A stretch of DNA of 64,000 nt from Bacteroidales bacterium (GCA_023667095.1 JAMPAT010000017.1:17557-81556), one strand, 5' to 3'. Counted from the first letter of the stretch, positions 42,615 through 52,211 are shown. Notes: generated by a model from the sequence alone, not told the origin. Made by a program: numbers and translations.

Positions 42615-42648
42615 CCGTCCTGCCTGAATCTATGTGACGGCAGGATGG
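42615..42648. terminator. Hairpin between convergent genes
   Basis: CCGTCCTGCC (42615-42624) and GGCAGGATGG (42639-42648) form a 10-bp stem with one wobble pair. It separates the operon end from the convergent gene at 42656. No long T-run on either strand. Confidence 0.45.
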
Positions 42649-42655
42649 AAGTATG

Positions 42656-43171
42656 TTACAGTGCCTCCACAAACCATGGCAGTTCTGGTATAGGAGGATT
42701 GTCAGTGAGATATTCATTGAACATCTTGTCCATTCTTATATCCTCTTCTCTGTCTTCTTCTGTTTTTTCGAATAGAAACAGGAGATTTATCCTTATTTCT
42801 TCGGGAAGAACGTCATTTGATGAATTGAGGCTTCTCCATATTTTTTCTGTGGAGAATATTTGTTGCACTTGTTCAAGTATTGCTATCATATCGCCTGCCA
42901 TTTTTTCATTTCCATTGTCTCCAATGGTGAAGTGGCACAGGACGTACATGGCTTCCTGTGCAGGAAGTACTTCCTTTATTGCTGCCCGTATACTGTCAAT
43001 GCAATTGCTGAATGTGCCTTGACATGAGATCGCGTATCTGAATGTCCCGTTTTCTCTCAATCGCTGCAAGTCTCTGTAGTCCTGCAGGAGCAACTGTTTC
43101 TGCAGGAAAATGTCTTCTGCCATTTTTTCAATGCTCCAGCGGTCTGTAATGATGGTCGTTTTCATAATCAT
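42656..43171 (-). CDS. Hypothetical cytosolic protein
   Basis: The product has 171 residues, helical and acidic, with no signal peptide or TM segment. The first residues read MIMKTTIITDRWSIEKMAEDIF. No family recognised. Its start overlaps the stop of the metallophosphoesterase gene by 4 bp, so the two are translated as a unit and the protein may assist or regulate that enzyme. Confidence 0.65.
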   Translation of the reverse strand: MIMKTTIITDRWSIEKMAEDIFLQKQLLLQDYRDLQRLRENGTFRYAISCQGTFSNCIDSIRAAIKEVLPAQEAMYVLCHFTIGDNGNEKMAGDMIAILEQVQQIFSTEKIWRSLNSSNDVLPEEIRINLLFLFEKTEEDREEDIRMDKMFNEYLTDNPPIPELPWFVEAL

Positions 43172-43803
43172 TGTTTTAGAATATCCGTTGTTCTGTCTAT
43201 CTTTTGTACGTATGTGCTGAATGGCTCACCTACTGTCTTTTGCAATGCAGCCTCATAAAGTGCGGAAAGGCTTACAAGACCTCCTGATTTATGTGCCAGT
43301 TCACCATCTATTCCTACATCGAATCTTAGTTCTCCGGACATTTGATTGTATCTGTCAAGTTTTCCGTGACAATGTCCATGAAGCATGATGGATCCAAGGT
43401 TCCTGTTGTTCCAGTCAAGCATCGGGTAATGGCACAGTGTAAGGAGCATGGTCTCTTGCAGTTCCGGAAAGTTGGCCGGCTTGATGCTGATGTCCAGTAT
43501 TTGTGCGACCTTTTCAAAATGTTCCTTATGGGCCTTTACAGAATGGTCATGGTTGCCTGTGATGAGGAATTTGACTCCTGGCAGCTTTTCAAGCAGTTTC
43601 CTTGCTTCGCCACTTCTGTAAAAAGTAAGGTCTCCAATTATATATACAATGTCTTTCTTGCAGATTTGTGAACACCAGAGCTCCATCAGCCATTCGTCAT
43701 GTTTTGATATGTCCAGGTCGGTTGAATATGGACGCGATGGGACATGCTGCAATATGTTTTTGTGTCCGAAATGTAGATCTGCTGTGAAAAATATGTTGTT
43801 CAT
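43168..43803 (-). CDS. Calcineurin-like metallophosphoesterase
   Basis: From ATG 43803 the product has 211 residues. The five metallophosphoesterase blocks are visible: FTADLHFGH (D-x-H), IIGDLTF (GD), ITGNHDHS (GNHD), LCHYP, and HGHCHG (GH-x-H). This short class (no extra domain) often cleaves phosphodiesters or nucleotides. The substrate is unknown. The alternative start at 43839 precedes the promoter box at 43816-43823 and is therefore unlikely. Confidence 0.88.
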   Translation of the reverse strand: MNNIFFTADLHFGHKNILQHVPSRPYSTDLDISKHDEWLMELWCSQICKKDIVYIIGDLTFYRSGEARKLLEKLPGVKFLITGNHDHSVKAHKEHFEKVAQILDISIKPANFPELQETMLLTLCHYPMLDWNNRNLGSIMLHGHCHGKLDRYNQMSGELRFDVGIDGELAHKSGGLVSLSALYEAALQKTVGEPFSTYVQKIDRTTDILKQ

Positions 43804-43815
43804 GCTGATTTTTTG

Positions 43816-43823
43816 CAAATATA
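43816..43823 (-). promoter_or_regulatory. Probable -7 box of the phosphoesterase pair
   Basis: TATATTTG on the minus strand, 12 bp upstream of the ATG at 43803. Confidence 0.5.
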
Positions 43824-43846
43824 CATTTAAAAAATTCAAGTAGCAT

Positions 43847-45385
43847 CTATAGCCTCCTGACCACTTCCTCGAATTCGTCCTTGGAGCATTTCGCGTTGTT
43901 GCGCAGGCGTGTCCTGTAGGTGTAGACTGTGGCAGGGGAGCATTTGAGGAATGTGGCTATCTTGCCGCTCTGGGTTATGCCGATACGCATGGCGGCCAGT
44001 ATACGCAACTCAGTTGTGAGGACATTTTCCTGAGGCTGTGACAATTGGCAATCATCCTTAAGGAGTCTGTTTACCTTTCTGACGAAATCAGGGTAGATAC
44101 CGAGGAATATCTCGTCGAAGATTCTGTAGAACCTGTCATACTCCGCGTACATTTCCTCCGGCGATTTCAGCTGTTTCATCATTGCGTCTACCCCTTCATT
44201 CTTGGCTGTCTGCCTTAGTTTGCTGCGTATGTCCCCAATCCGCTCCAGATATTCGATTGACAGGGACATATACCGGAATACGTAGCTGTCCTTTATCAGG
44301 TTTGAATCCTGCAGGGCCCTGTTGCTTGCCTGAAGCATCCTGTTGGCTTTCCTTGAATTTCGGAGCATTATGCACAGTATTATGCTCATGATTCCTATTA
44401 TCCCTGACAGAGTCAATATGATTGCGTATATCATGTTCCTTTCCTGCCTTGCAGCATCTTCCATCACAAGATGTGCCTGGCTGGAGTTGAATATCCTTGA
44501 ACTTATATTGCCTTCAATTATGTCTGTCATGTTCTGGTTGATGTATCTCTGTGCCTTTTCAAGCATCCCTTCTTCATAGCACATCATTGCAAGGTCATAT
44601 AGCGACAGGTAGTTCCTGTCCGGAGTCTTGAAATCATATTCTGCAGCCATGGCAAGCCACATCATTGCCTTTTCCCTGTCTCCGGTGTCTCCATAGATTG
44701 CAGCAAGGTTGTACGAGATGGAAGCTAATGTATGGTAGTCTGTCTGTGTGCTGTGCAGGTAATGGAATATTGCAATTGCATTTTCTGTCTCTCCTGTTTC
44801 CCTAAGATGTTGGGCCTTGTATCTCATACCCTCCATTGAGTCAGGGAATATGGATATGTACCTTGAACGTAGCCTGTCCAGCCTGTCAGAATACTCTGCC
44901 TTTTCCTTGTCAGGGATATTGAGCCTTGACAGATTATAATATACGGATATCCCGGTAGCAAGATACTCTTTCAGCACTTCTGGCATGTAAATGACACTGG
45001 TGTCTGCAGAACTGAACTTCCTGTATGCTGTCCATATGTCGCACATCGTCAGGCGCATACGTACTTCGGCAAGGCCTGTAAGGCATTTTTCCCTGTCTGT
45101 TGACGCATATTCCTGCATAAGCCTGAGATATCTTGATGATGAGTCTGACTGCCAGTGCATGTATGCCATATGCATGCTGTCCGCCATTTCCCAGAGTGAG
45201 TCTTTTCCTGCCTTTTCAAATCTTTCCCTCAACAGGCCTGTCTGTTCCATGAATGCATTTCTCCAGACATGGCTGCTGTCTATTGTCCTGTCCAATGATT
45301 CCAGTGCGTCCTTTGTCGCATTTCCTGTACATGATGTGACAGTCAGGATTGCAGCTGTAAGTAATAATATGTAGCGTCTTGACAT
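43847..45385 (-). CDS. DUF6377-type membrane transcriptional regulator
   Basis: The product has 512 residues. A signal peptide (possible lipobox T-V-T-S-C) is followed by a TPR-rich periplasmic sensor (~30-320). One TM helix (MIYAIILTLSGIIGIMSIILCIM) and a coiled segment lead to a C-terminal LuxR-like helix-turn-helix (LRILAAMRIGITQSGKIATFLKCSPATVYTYRTRLR). This sensor-TM-HTH layout is typical of one-component regulators of glycan genes in Bacteroidales. It is transcribed away from the GH89 gene and likely controls it; that link is positional inference. Confidence 0.82.
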   Translation of the reverse strand: MSRRYILLLTAAILTVTSCTGNATKDALESLDRTIDSSHVWRNAFMEQTGLLRERFEKAGKDSLWEMADSMHMAYMHWQSDSSSRYLRLMQEYASTDREKCLTGLAEVRMRLTMCDIWTAYRKFSSADTSVIYMPEVLKEYLATGISVYYNLSRLNIPDKEKAEYSDRLDRLRSRYISIFPDSMEGMRYKAQHLRETGETENAIAIFHYLHSTQTDYHTLASISYNLAAIYGDTGDREKAMMWLAMAAEYDFKTPDRNYLSLYDLAMMCYEEGMLEKAQRYINQNMTDIIEGNISSRIFNSSQAHLVMEDAARQERNMIYAIILTLSGIIGIMSIILCIMLRNSRKANRMLQASNRALQDSNLIKDSYVFRYMSLSIEYLERIGDIRSKLRQTAKNEGVDAMMKQLKSPEEMYAEYDRFYRIFDEIFLGIYPDFVRKVNRLLKDDCQLSQPQENVLTTELRILAAMRIGITQSGKIATFLKCSPATVYTYRTRLRNNAKCSKDEFEEVVRRL

Positions 45386-45742
45386 ATTCTCCTGTTTTCT
45401 CGTTGTCTTTATGCCTGTCCTGGCGGGCCAGTCTCAGTATCCGTTTCACAAATGCGTTACATAGTTAACGAAAATATGGATTCATTCCAAATCTGCCAGT
45501 CCCCGAAGCAGTGCAGGGTGTCTATATTGACGTCTGAAAAATCTTGACTGGAGGCTTATAGATGATAAAATCAATCGTTGTTCTACACACCTCTATTGCC
45601 TTTTTTGAAAGATTTATATGAATTTTACTCTATATTCATTAAAAATCTTTGTGCCGGGCCTTGCAAGAGTGGTAACTTTGCAGAAAAGTATTGGACCTGT
45701 CATGTTTTTCAACCATTGGTGCAATGCTGGATATTTTGTTAT
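45386..45742. promoter_or_regulatory. Divergent control region for the regulator and GH89 genes
   Basis: No gene. The GH89 promoter lies at 45649-45680. A CGTTA-N6-TAACG dyad at 45455-45470, 70 bp upstream of the regulator start, could be an operator. Confidence 0.4.
45649..45680 (+). promoter_or_regulatory. Promoter of the GH89 gene
   Basis: TTG (45649-45651), a 21-bp spacer, TAACTTTG (45673-45680), 62 bp upstream of the ATG at 45743. Confidence 0.6.
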
Positions 45743-48343
45743 ATGAAAAGGTTAAAGCAACTTGTGTGTGCCCTGGTTTCCGGAATCATGTTTTCCGGCT
45801 GTGGCACTGATGCTGCCTCGCAGGCAGAAAAAGTGATTGAAAGGACATTCGGAAAAATGCCCGGAAATGTACGGATTGTTGTAAATGGTTCTCCGGATTC
45901 TACAGACACATACACATTGTCGGTATCCGGTGGAGTCCTTACTGTGTCAGGAAACAGTACTGTCTCCGTATGCAAGGGATTCCATGACTATATCCTGGAG
46001 AACGGATACGGAGTGGCGACATGGACAGGCAACCGCCTGGAACTTCCGGAAGAGCTTCCTGATATGGAAATTGTCAGGAAAGTATCTCCATTCAAGGGAC
46101 ATCTGTACCAGAATGTGTGCACATTCGGATACACTTCCCCTTTCTGGGGATGGAAGGAATGGGAGCGCGAAATAGACTGGATGGCACTGCATGGCTTTGA
46201 CATGCCGCTTGCCCCGATAGCAGGGGAGGCGATACTGGCACGGGTGTGGAAGGAAATCGGGCTTTCCCAGGAGGAGATCGATGCCTATTTTACCGGGCCT
46301 GCACATTTCCCGTGGATGAGGATGGGAAACATGACTGCTGTTGACGGTGGTATGTCCCAGGAGTGGCATCGGCAGCAGATAGAGCTGCAGCACAGGATAA
46401 ACGACCGTATGCTTGCATTGGGGATGACTCCTGTGTACCAGGGATTTGCCGGTTTTGTGCCAAAGGCCGTGAAGGAGCATTGGCCGGAAGTGGACATGAT
46501 GACGACAAAATGGTCCGGACATGAGAGTTATATGCTTTCTCCTGTGGATTCACTTTTCAGTGTCATCGGTACTGCGTTCATACGTGAATGGGAGAAGGAG
46601 TTCGGCAAGGGAAAATATTATCTCATAGACAGTTTCAATGAACTGGACATACCGTTTGGCGAGAAAGGCTCAAAGGAGCGTCATGACAAGCTGAAATATT
46701 ATGGGGAGACAATCTACAGGACATTGGCAGATGCCAATCCTGATGCCGTATGGGTAATGCAGGGATGGATGTTCGGATATCAGAGGGATATCTGGGACCC
46801 GGAGAGCGTGGAGGCCCTTTTGAGCGGAGCACCGGATGACAGGCTTATGATTATTGACCTTGCCGTTGACTTCAATAATTATGTATGGAAGAACGGAAAC
46901 AGCTGGGATAACCTGAATGGATTCTATGGCAAGCCATGGATATGGAGTACCGTTCCCAATTTTGGCGGACGTACTGCACTGAAAGGCCCGCTTGACTTTT
47001 ATCTTAACGGACACCTTGAGGCATTGAAATCCGCTTCCAGGGGACGGCTTACCGGTTTCGGAACGTCTCCTGAAGGTGTGGAAAGCAATGAAATTCTGTA
47101 TGAACTGATTTCTGCTGCGGGATGGAGCAGCGAGGAGATTGACATTGAGGCATTCCTTGATTCCTACAGCAAGGCGAGATATGGATGTCCGGACAAGGCA
47201 TTCACGGAGTTCTGGAGTGAACTTAGGCAGTCTGTGTATTGCAATTTCACAAATAATGCGCGTTTCCTCTGGCAGCAGAGGCCTGCATACCACCGTGGCG
47301 AGACAATGAATATCAATGAGCATTATTTCAATGGCATAGAATCCTTCATGTCTGTTGCGGACAAATACAGTGACAACGAACTGTATGTAGCTGATGCTGT
47401 ACAGTATGCGGCTCTTTATGCAGCCGCCAAGGCGGACTATGTGCTGAAAGCTGCGAACTGGGCCATCGTGGCCGGTGACATGGAGAAGGCTGCTGCACTC
47501 AAGGATTTGTTGGTTATGATGTTGCGTGATATTGACCGTCTCCTGGAGTCTCATCCTGTGCTGAGGCTGCAGAGATGGCTGGATATGTCGGCTGCAATAG
47601 CTACAAGCCATCAGGAGGAGGAGCAGTTTGCCAAGGAGGTGAAGCGTCTGGTATCCACATGGTCAGGCCCGAATCTGAAAGATTATTCAGCGAGGGTATG
47701 GTCAGGATTGATCCGTGACTATTATATTCCACGTATGGACCTTTATTTTACAGAGGCTATCCGTGGTGGATATGCTGACCTTATAAGCCTGGACAACAGC
47801 TTCCATTATGGTACAGGATACGGTACTCCTGTGGACTGGTGTCCGGAAGGGGAAAGCCTGCTGTCTGATGCACAGCCTTTTGCAGACCATCTTGCCGCGG
47901 CATGTGAAATGGTAGACAGGTATTCTGCAATTGTCTATGGGGAACGTGAGGCTTCCATCCCGGATGGGAAAGGAGGAAGAATTCAGAAGTGGAATATCTA
48001 TGCTCCTGATTCTGAGGTCGGGTTCTGGTGCCCTCAGGATTTTGAAGGCAAGTCGCGTAAAAGACTTTATATGACAATAATGGCTGACGACTATGCCGAT
48101 ATGAATGGTCTGGAATTCAGCAATATGAGGGGGGAGCATGTCAAGATTGCGAAAGTTGAGTTCAAGTCCGGCCCGAACTGGCTTGGGACAGAGATTGTGA
48201 AATCTGTAGCTCCAGGGGCAGATGGACGTCTGAGAGTGCCTCACAAGGGGCCTGGCTCTACAGCAGGCATGGAAAGGGAGGTTGCTGTCTATGTCACTTT
48301 GGAGGGCGGTCCGCAGAGCTGGGGCATGATTTCTCTGTATTAG
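45743..48343 (+). CDS. Alpha-N-acetylglucosaminidase, GH89 family lipoprotein
   Basis: From ATG 45743 the product has 866 residues with a lipobox at Cys20 (M-F-S-G-C). The longer frame from 45578 crosses the promoter. GH89 (NAGLU-like) features: WGWKEWEREIDWMALHGF, MALHGFDMPLAPIAGEA, the SFNEL catalytic region, NFGGRTALKG, and GTSPEGVESNEILYEL with the second catalytic Glu. The C-terminal ~100 residues look like an added beta domain. Such enzymes release GlcNAc alpha-linked in mucin O-glycans or heparan fragments, fitting a gut symbiont. It is probably surface or periplasmic and controlled by the divergent regulator. Confidence 0.92.
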   Translation: MKRLKQLVCALVSGIMFSGCGTDAASQAEKVIERTFGKMPGNVRIVVNGSPDSTDTYTLSVSGGVLTVSGNSTVSVCKGFHDYILENGYGVATWTGNRLELPEELPDMEIVRKVSPFKGHLYQNVCTFGYTSPFWGWKEWEREIDWMALHGFDMPLAPIAGEAILARVWKEIGLSQEEIDAYFTGPAHFPWMRMGNMTAVDGGMSQEWHRQQIELQHRINDRMLALGMTPVYQGFAGFVPKAVKEHWPEVDMMTTKWSGHESYMLSPVDSLFSVIGTAFIREWEKEFGKGKYYLIDSFNELDIPFGEKGSKERHDKLKYYGETIYRTLADANPDAVWVMQGWMFGYQRDIWDPESVEALLSGAPDDRLMIIDLAVDFNNYVWKNGNSWDNLNGFYGKPWIWSTVPNFGGRTALKGPLDFYLNGHLEALKSASRGRLTGFGTSPEGVESNEILYELISAAGWSSEEIDIEAFLDSYSKARYGCPDKAFTEFWSELRQSVYCNFTNNARFLWQQRPAYHRGETMNINEHYFNGIESFMSVADKYSDNELYVADAVQYAALYAAAKADYVLKAANWAIVAGDMEKAAALKDLLVMMLRDIDRLLESHPVLRLQRWLDMSAAIATSHQEEEQFAKEVKRLVSTWSGPNLKDYSARVWSGLIRDYYIPRMDLYFTEAIRGGYADLISLDNSFHYGTGYGTPVDWCPEGESLLSDAQPFADHLAAACEMVDRYSAIVYGEREASIPDGKGGRIQKWNIYAPDSEVGFWCPQDFEGKSRKRLYMTIMADDYADMNGLEFSNMRGEHVKIAKVEFKSGPNWLGTEIVKSVAPGADGRLRVPHKGPGSTAGMEREVAVYVTLEGGPQSWGMISLY

Positions 48344-48433
48344 CTGTCATTAGGCTGCCTGGCAAGTCTGTTTAACTGTATTTATCCCTGTCAGAATTCA
48401 ACTCTGTGAATACTGCAGTATCGGCAGGTCGCC

Positions 48434-49243
48434 TTAAATCTCCATGGAGTATATGCTCGGGGATTTTCCGGTGACTTGCCTGAATACACGGCTGAAATTG
48501 CCCGGGGTGCTGAAGCCGGTTTCGTATGCAATTTCCTTCATGGACTTTCCGCCATCTGCCGCAAGCTCTATTGCACGCATTACGCGTGCCTGGTTTACAT
48601 ATCTGCTGAAATGTATGCCGGACTGATGCAGCATACGGCTTAAAGTCCTTGCTGAAAGGCCATGCTTTCTGGCAACATCTTCCATTTTCAGGTTATCACA
48701 GGAATGTGTATCAATATATTCCAGGACTGGGCAGAGCCTTGTGTCTTCGGGGATGATTCTGGAGCTGAGCTGGAATCTTTCCTCTCCAGGACTTGTCAGG
48801 GGCAGCAGGTTCAAGAAGCCTGTAGCGAATCTGTAGATGGCTTCATGGCTGTCATCTGAGATTATGGGACCATGGTCTGCAATGAATTTTATGTTTTCGG
48901 CAATCATCTTGTCTGTAATCCTGATTGAGCAGTCTCTCATTTCCTTGTTCTGCCGGAGAACCTTATTGCTGATGTAGAAGATGACAAGGGAGACCTGCCT
49001 GTTGTTGCTTGACATGCGGTGCACTGTATGTGGCGGTATCCATGCAATATGTTTTTCCGGAATGAAATATCTTGCTCCGGATGTCTGCAGGTGCAATGTT
49101 CCCGACAGGGTATAGATGAACTGGAATTTGCTGTGTGAATGGTTCTCGAAATAGATGTCTTCCAATCCTGTCTTCTTGACATGTATCTTGTCATCGCCTG
49201 ATTTCTCTACCAGTGCCATGTATTCTTCCTGTTCCTTTGTCAT
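48434..49243 (-). CDS. AraC-family transcriptional regulator with cupin sensor
   Basis: From ATG 49243 the product has 269 residues. The upstream start at 49318 lies beyond the promoter box at 49292-49299. The N-terminal cupin-like half has FENHSHSKFQFIYTLSGTLHLQT and IPPHTVHRMS metal/ligand-type histidines. The C-terminal two helix-turn-helix motifs are MEDVARKHGLSARTLSRMLHQ and MKEIAYETGFSTPGNFSRVFRQVTGKSP. It likely senses a small molecule. It sits between GH89 and the divergent YitT-like transporter gene and may regulate either. Confidence 0.88.
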   Translation of the reverse strand: MTKEQEEYMALVEKSGDDKIHVKKTGLEDIYFENHSHSKFQFIYTLSGTLHLQTSGARYFIPEKHIAWIPPHTVHRMSSNNRQVSLVIFYISNKVLRQNKEMRDCSIRITDKMIAENIKFIADHGPIISDDSHEAIYRFATGFLNLLPLTSPGEERFQLSSRIIPEDTRLCPVLEYIDTHSCDNLKMEDVARKHGLSARTLSRMLHQSGIHFSRYVNQARVMRAIELAADGGKSMKEIAYETGFSTPGNFSRVFRQVTGKSPSIYSMEI

Positions 49244-49291
49244 CCTGTGGCGTAAATTGATAATATTATTGCGTAATATGCAAAATATCTG

Positions 49292-49299
49292 CAAATATA
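49292..49299 (-). promoter_or_regulatory. Probable -7 box of the AraC gene
   Basis: TATATTTG on the minus strand, 49 bp upstream of ATG 49243. A rightward TAATTTTG at 49306-49313 may serve the membrane-protein gene. Confidence 0.5.
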
Positions 49300-49389
49300 A
49301 ATACTTAATTTTGTCCACGCAAACCAGGTCGCTTTCATTGTGCTGGTGATAGCGTCCACATGGTCAGCATAGGTTAAAGTAGTGTGAAT

Positions 49390-50070
49390 ATGGTAAGATT
49401 TTTCAATGTCGGGAATGAACTCGTCAGGAGGTATTGTGTATTTGTCATTGCATTGTTTGTCAGCTCTTTGGGAGTAAGTCTCATTACACGTTCAATGCTG
49501 GGTACTTCACCTATATCAAGCATTCCTTATGTCCTGAGCATATATTCTAATCTTTCAATGGGTACATATACCTTTATCCTTAATATATTCCTTATTGCAG
49601 GGCAGCTGGTTATGCTTGGGAAGGACAGGATAAGGGAGCATGCATTTGACTTGGTAATGCAGATACCTGTATCTGTGCTCTTCGGTGTGTTCATTGACTT
49701 TACGATGTTCCTTTTAGATGGATGCATCCCTGAGATGTATTGCCTGAGGCTTGTGTCATTGGTTACCGGATGCCTTGTGCTTGCAACAGGTATCAGCCTT
49801 GAGATAATTGCAGATGTTACAATGCTCAGCGGTGAATATTTTGTACAGATTGCCTCAAGACGTTTCCACCATAATTTCGGTACTGTGAAGATTGCCTTCG
49901 ATGTGTCACTTGTCGTGATTGCTGCATGCTTTTCACTTTTGCTCGGTGGGCATATTTCAGGACTTCGTGAGGGCACTGTTGCCACAGCATTGCTCACTGG
50001 GCCGTTTGTACGGCTGATCCGTCCACATCTGGACTGTCTATTAAGGCTTTGTTTGTTCACTGCAGTATGA
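49390..50070 (+). CDS. YczE/YitT-family membrane protein
   Basis: From ATG 49390 the product has 226 residues with five or six membrane helices. The region SLITRSMLGTSPISSIPYVLS matches the 'G.s.....A.lGtsP....' signature of YczE/YyaS/YitT proteins. Members may be transporters, with no firm substrate. It is divergent from the AraC gene and just upstream of the metal module. Confidence 0.78.
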   Translation: MVRFFNVGNELVRRYCVFVIALFVSSLGVSLITRSMLGTSPISSIPYVLSIYSNLSMGTYTFILNIFLIAGQLVMLGKDRIREHAFDLVMQIPVSVLFGVFIDFTMFLLDGCIPEMYCLRLVSLVTGCLVLATGISLEIIADVTMLSGEYFVQIASRRFHHNFGTVKIAFDVSLVVIAACFSLLLGGHISGLREGTVATALLTGPFVRLIRPHLDCLLRLCLFTAV

Positions 50071-50122
50071 TTATTGTCAAATTATGTATGTTTATGCTTG
50101 GCCAAATGTCTAACTTTGTGAC

Positions 50123-50689
50123 ATGGTTATATGTATAAAGAATATGGTCTGTCCCCGTTGCGTCTCTACGGTGAGACGCATTGCCGAGGCTTTGGGGCTG
50201 CCTGTCGCGAGTGTGAGGCTAGGGGAATGTGAACTTGCCTGTAATGGACTGGATGCAGCGTTGTATGCCTCTTTGGAGCGTGAACTGAGGGAAGAGGGGT
50301 TTGAAATCCTTGTCGGCCGTGAGGTGATGATATGCGAAAAAGTGAAAAATGCTCTTATTGAGCTTGTATTCAACAAGCCTGAACTTCTTTCATCTGTTTC
50401 AGTCCCGGATTATGTCCAGGAGGCTTCCGGACTTTCCTACAGTACATTGCGTAAATTGTTCATAAGTGTTGAAGGACGTACTGTTGAACAGTATCTTATA
50501 TCTGTGAAAATAGAGAGGGTAAAGGAGTTTCTGCGTTATGGAGAGAAAACGGTTTCTGAGATAGCGTTTGAACTCGGGTATTCGTCTGCACCGCATTTGA
50601 GCACACAATTCAAACAGGTCACGGGAATGTCACCTAAGGAATTCCGCAACTCATGCAATGCCGGCCGTAAATCCATTGACAGCCTATGA
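50123..50689 (+). CDS. HMA-domain AraC-type metal-responsive regulator
   Basis: The product has 188 residues. The N-terminus is a heavy-metal-associated-like fold with C-x2-C (IKNMVCPRCV). The C-terminal ~100 residues are an AraC DNA-binding domain (VPDYVQEASGLSYSTLRKLFISVEG and VSEIAFELGYSSAPHLSTQFKQVTGMSPKEF). A soft metal such as Cu(I) or Zn probably binds the Cys pair and controls DNA binding. The adjacent permease ends with its own HMA domain, so sensor and pump plausibly handle the same ion. Confidence 0.85.
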   Translation: MVICIKNMVCPRCVSTVRRIAEALGLPVASVRLGECELACNGLDAALYASLERELREEGFEILVGREVMICEKVKNALIELVFNKPELLSSVSVPDYVQEASGLSYSTLRKLFISVEGRTVEQYLISVKIERVKEFLRYGEKTVSEIAFELGYSSAPHLSTQFKQVTGMSPKEFRNSCNAGRKSIDSL

Positions 50690-50773
50690 ATGCGCATTCA
50701 GCTTTAATAAGCAGGAATCAGTCTGTCTGGGCAGATGTATTGTATGTAATGGTATTATAAAATATGATGTTCT

Positions 50774-52072
50774 ATGATTGAGGAATATTTGATGCCGTTT
50801 GTTTATCTTTTTGTGGAAATGGCTCCCTATCTGATTTTAGGATTTTTTATCGCAGGGCTTCTACATGCCTTTGTACCTCAGAAACTATATCATAAATGGC
50901 TTGGCGGCAGTGATGCCAGATCAGTAGTGCTGAGCATTTTGCTTGGTGTGCCTTTGCCCTTGTGCTCGTGTGGGGTGATTCCTGCGGCTGTCGGCATGAG
51001 GAAGGCAGGGGCATCAAAAGGTGCTGTTACAGCCTTTCTGATTGCTACCCCGCAGACTGGAGTGGACTCCATTGCTGCGACATATTCCATCTTCGGGCTG
51101 CCGTTTGCCGTTATCAGGCCTGTGGTGGCATTGGTGACCGGATTTTTCGGAGGAATCGCAGTGAATGTTTCAGAAAAGATATATGAAAAAGGGAATGCCT
51201 GTGTTTCTTCAGGAGAGCGGGATATGGATGTCTGGGGCAAAGGAGATGATGGACCTTCATGTGCCACGTTTTCCGGTAGCAATTTTGCAAGCAAATGTTC
51301 ATCAGCTCTGAAATACGGTTTCGGAGATATGGTCCAGGATATCGGAAGATGGCTTGTCCTGGGACTTTTGATTGCAGGGATTATAACAGTCTTTGTACCG
51401 GATGGTTTCTTTACGTCATATTCCGGCAGCAGGATTCTGAATCTCTTTGTTGTGCTTCTGATTGCCGCTCCGATGTATGTCTGTGCAACAGGCTCGATTC
51501 CAATAGCTGCCGCCTTGATGCTTAAAGGCCTCAGTCCTGGGGCTGCCCTGGTGTTCCTGATGGCGGGACCGGCCACAAATGTTGCCTCTATGCTGATACT
51601 TGGAAAGACGCTTGGACGGAAACCGTTGATAATATACTTGGCAAGCATCATTTCCGGAGCCCTCATTTTTGGGTTTCTTGTAGACAATCTTCTGCCGGCA
51701 GGGTGGTTTACGATTGTTGCCGGCAATTCTTTCAGTCCGTCTTGTTGCCATACGGAAAGCGTTTCAATCCCATGGTGGAAGACAGCATCTGCAATCATCC
51801 TTGCCATACTTCTTGTAAGGGCATTGTATATGCGTCTGCATAAAAGTGACACGAAAATCACAAAAAGCAATATTATGAAATATAGAGTAAAAGGAATGGC
51901 CTGCAACCATTGCAAAGCGAATGTCGGACGTTGCCTCAGTGCAATGGATGGTGTAGTGTCTGTCAACGTGGATCTCGTTTCCGGGATTGCAGAGGTTGAA
52001 GGTATAGCTTCGCCGGAAGCCGTTGTTGCAGCAGTAGAGTCCTTGGGATACGGTTGTGAGATACTGCAGTAA
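50774..52072 (+). CDS. SO_0444-type Cu/Zn efflux permease with C-terminal HMA domain
   Basis: The product has 432 residues. Eight or more helices form a DUF318/ArsP-like permease with PLPLCSCGVIP, ATPQTGVDSI and APMYVCATGSIPIAAAL. The middle cytosolic loop is Ser/Cys-rich, and FSPSCCHTES may also bind metal. The last ~75 residues (from about 358) are a complete HMA domain: MKYRVKGMACNHCKANVGRCL with the C-x2-C pair, ending EILQ. The C-terminal domain may hand metal to the channel. It is regulated presumably by the upstream HMA-AraC protein. Confidence 0.88.
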   Translation: MIEEYLMPFVYLFVEMAPYLILGFFIAGLLHAFVPQKLYHKWLGGSDARSVVLSILLGVPLPLCSCGVIPAAVGMRKAGASKGAVTAFLIATPQTGVDSIAATYSIFGLPFAVIRPVVALVTGFFGGIAVNVSEKIYEKGNACVSSGERDMDVWGKGDDGPSCATFSGSNFASKCSSALKYGFGDMVQDIGRWLVLGLLIAGIITVFVPDGFFTSYSGSRILNLFVVLLIAAPMYVCATGSIPIAAALMLKGLSPGAALVFLMAGPATNVASMLILGKTLGRKPLIIYLASIISGALIFGFLVDNLLPAGWFTIVAGNSFSPSCCHTESVSIPWWKTASAIILAILLVRALYMRLHKSDTKITKSNIMKYRVKGMACNHCKANVGRCLSAMDGVVSVNVDLVSGIAEVEGIASPEAVVAAVESLGYGCEILQ

Positions 52073-52183
52073 TATGTACCGTATGCTTCCATGTATTTAA
52101 GTAAATGTGCCGGATATGTTATCTGGGATGTAAGTAACTCTAAAAAATATTTATTTGTGCCGCGGTCTGGCACAGAAGAGGGC

Positions 52184-52191
52184 TATCTTTG
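52184..52191 (+). promoter_or_regulatory. Probable -7 box of the second radical-SAM cassette
   Basis: TATCTTTG lies 20 bp before the ATG at 52212. The upstream TTG is not well spaced. Confidence 0.45.
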
Positions 52192-52211
52192 CACCAGTAA
52201 AGATAAGTAAT

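Noticed and set aside
46670..47611. 313-residue antisense open frame over GH89
   Set aside because: The plus-strand GH89 has catalytic motifs in this stretch and the antisense product matches no family.
50890..52173. 427-residue antisense open frame over the efflux permease
   Set aside because: It shadows a gene with clear family motifs; its own translation has no motif and is low in complexity where the permease is hydrophobic.
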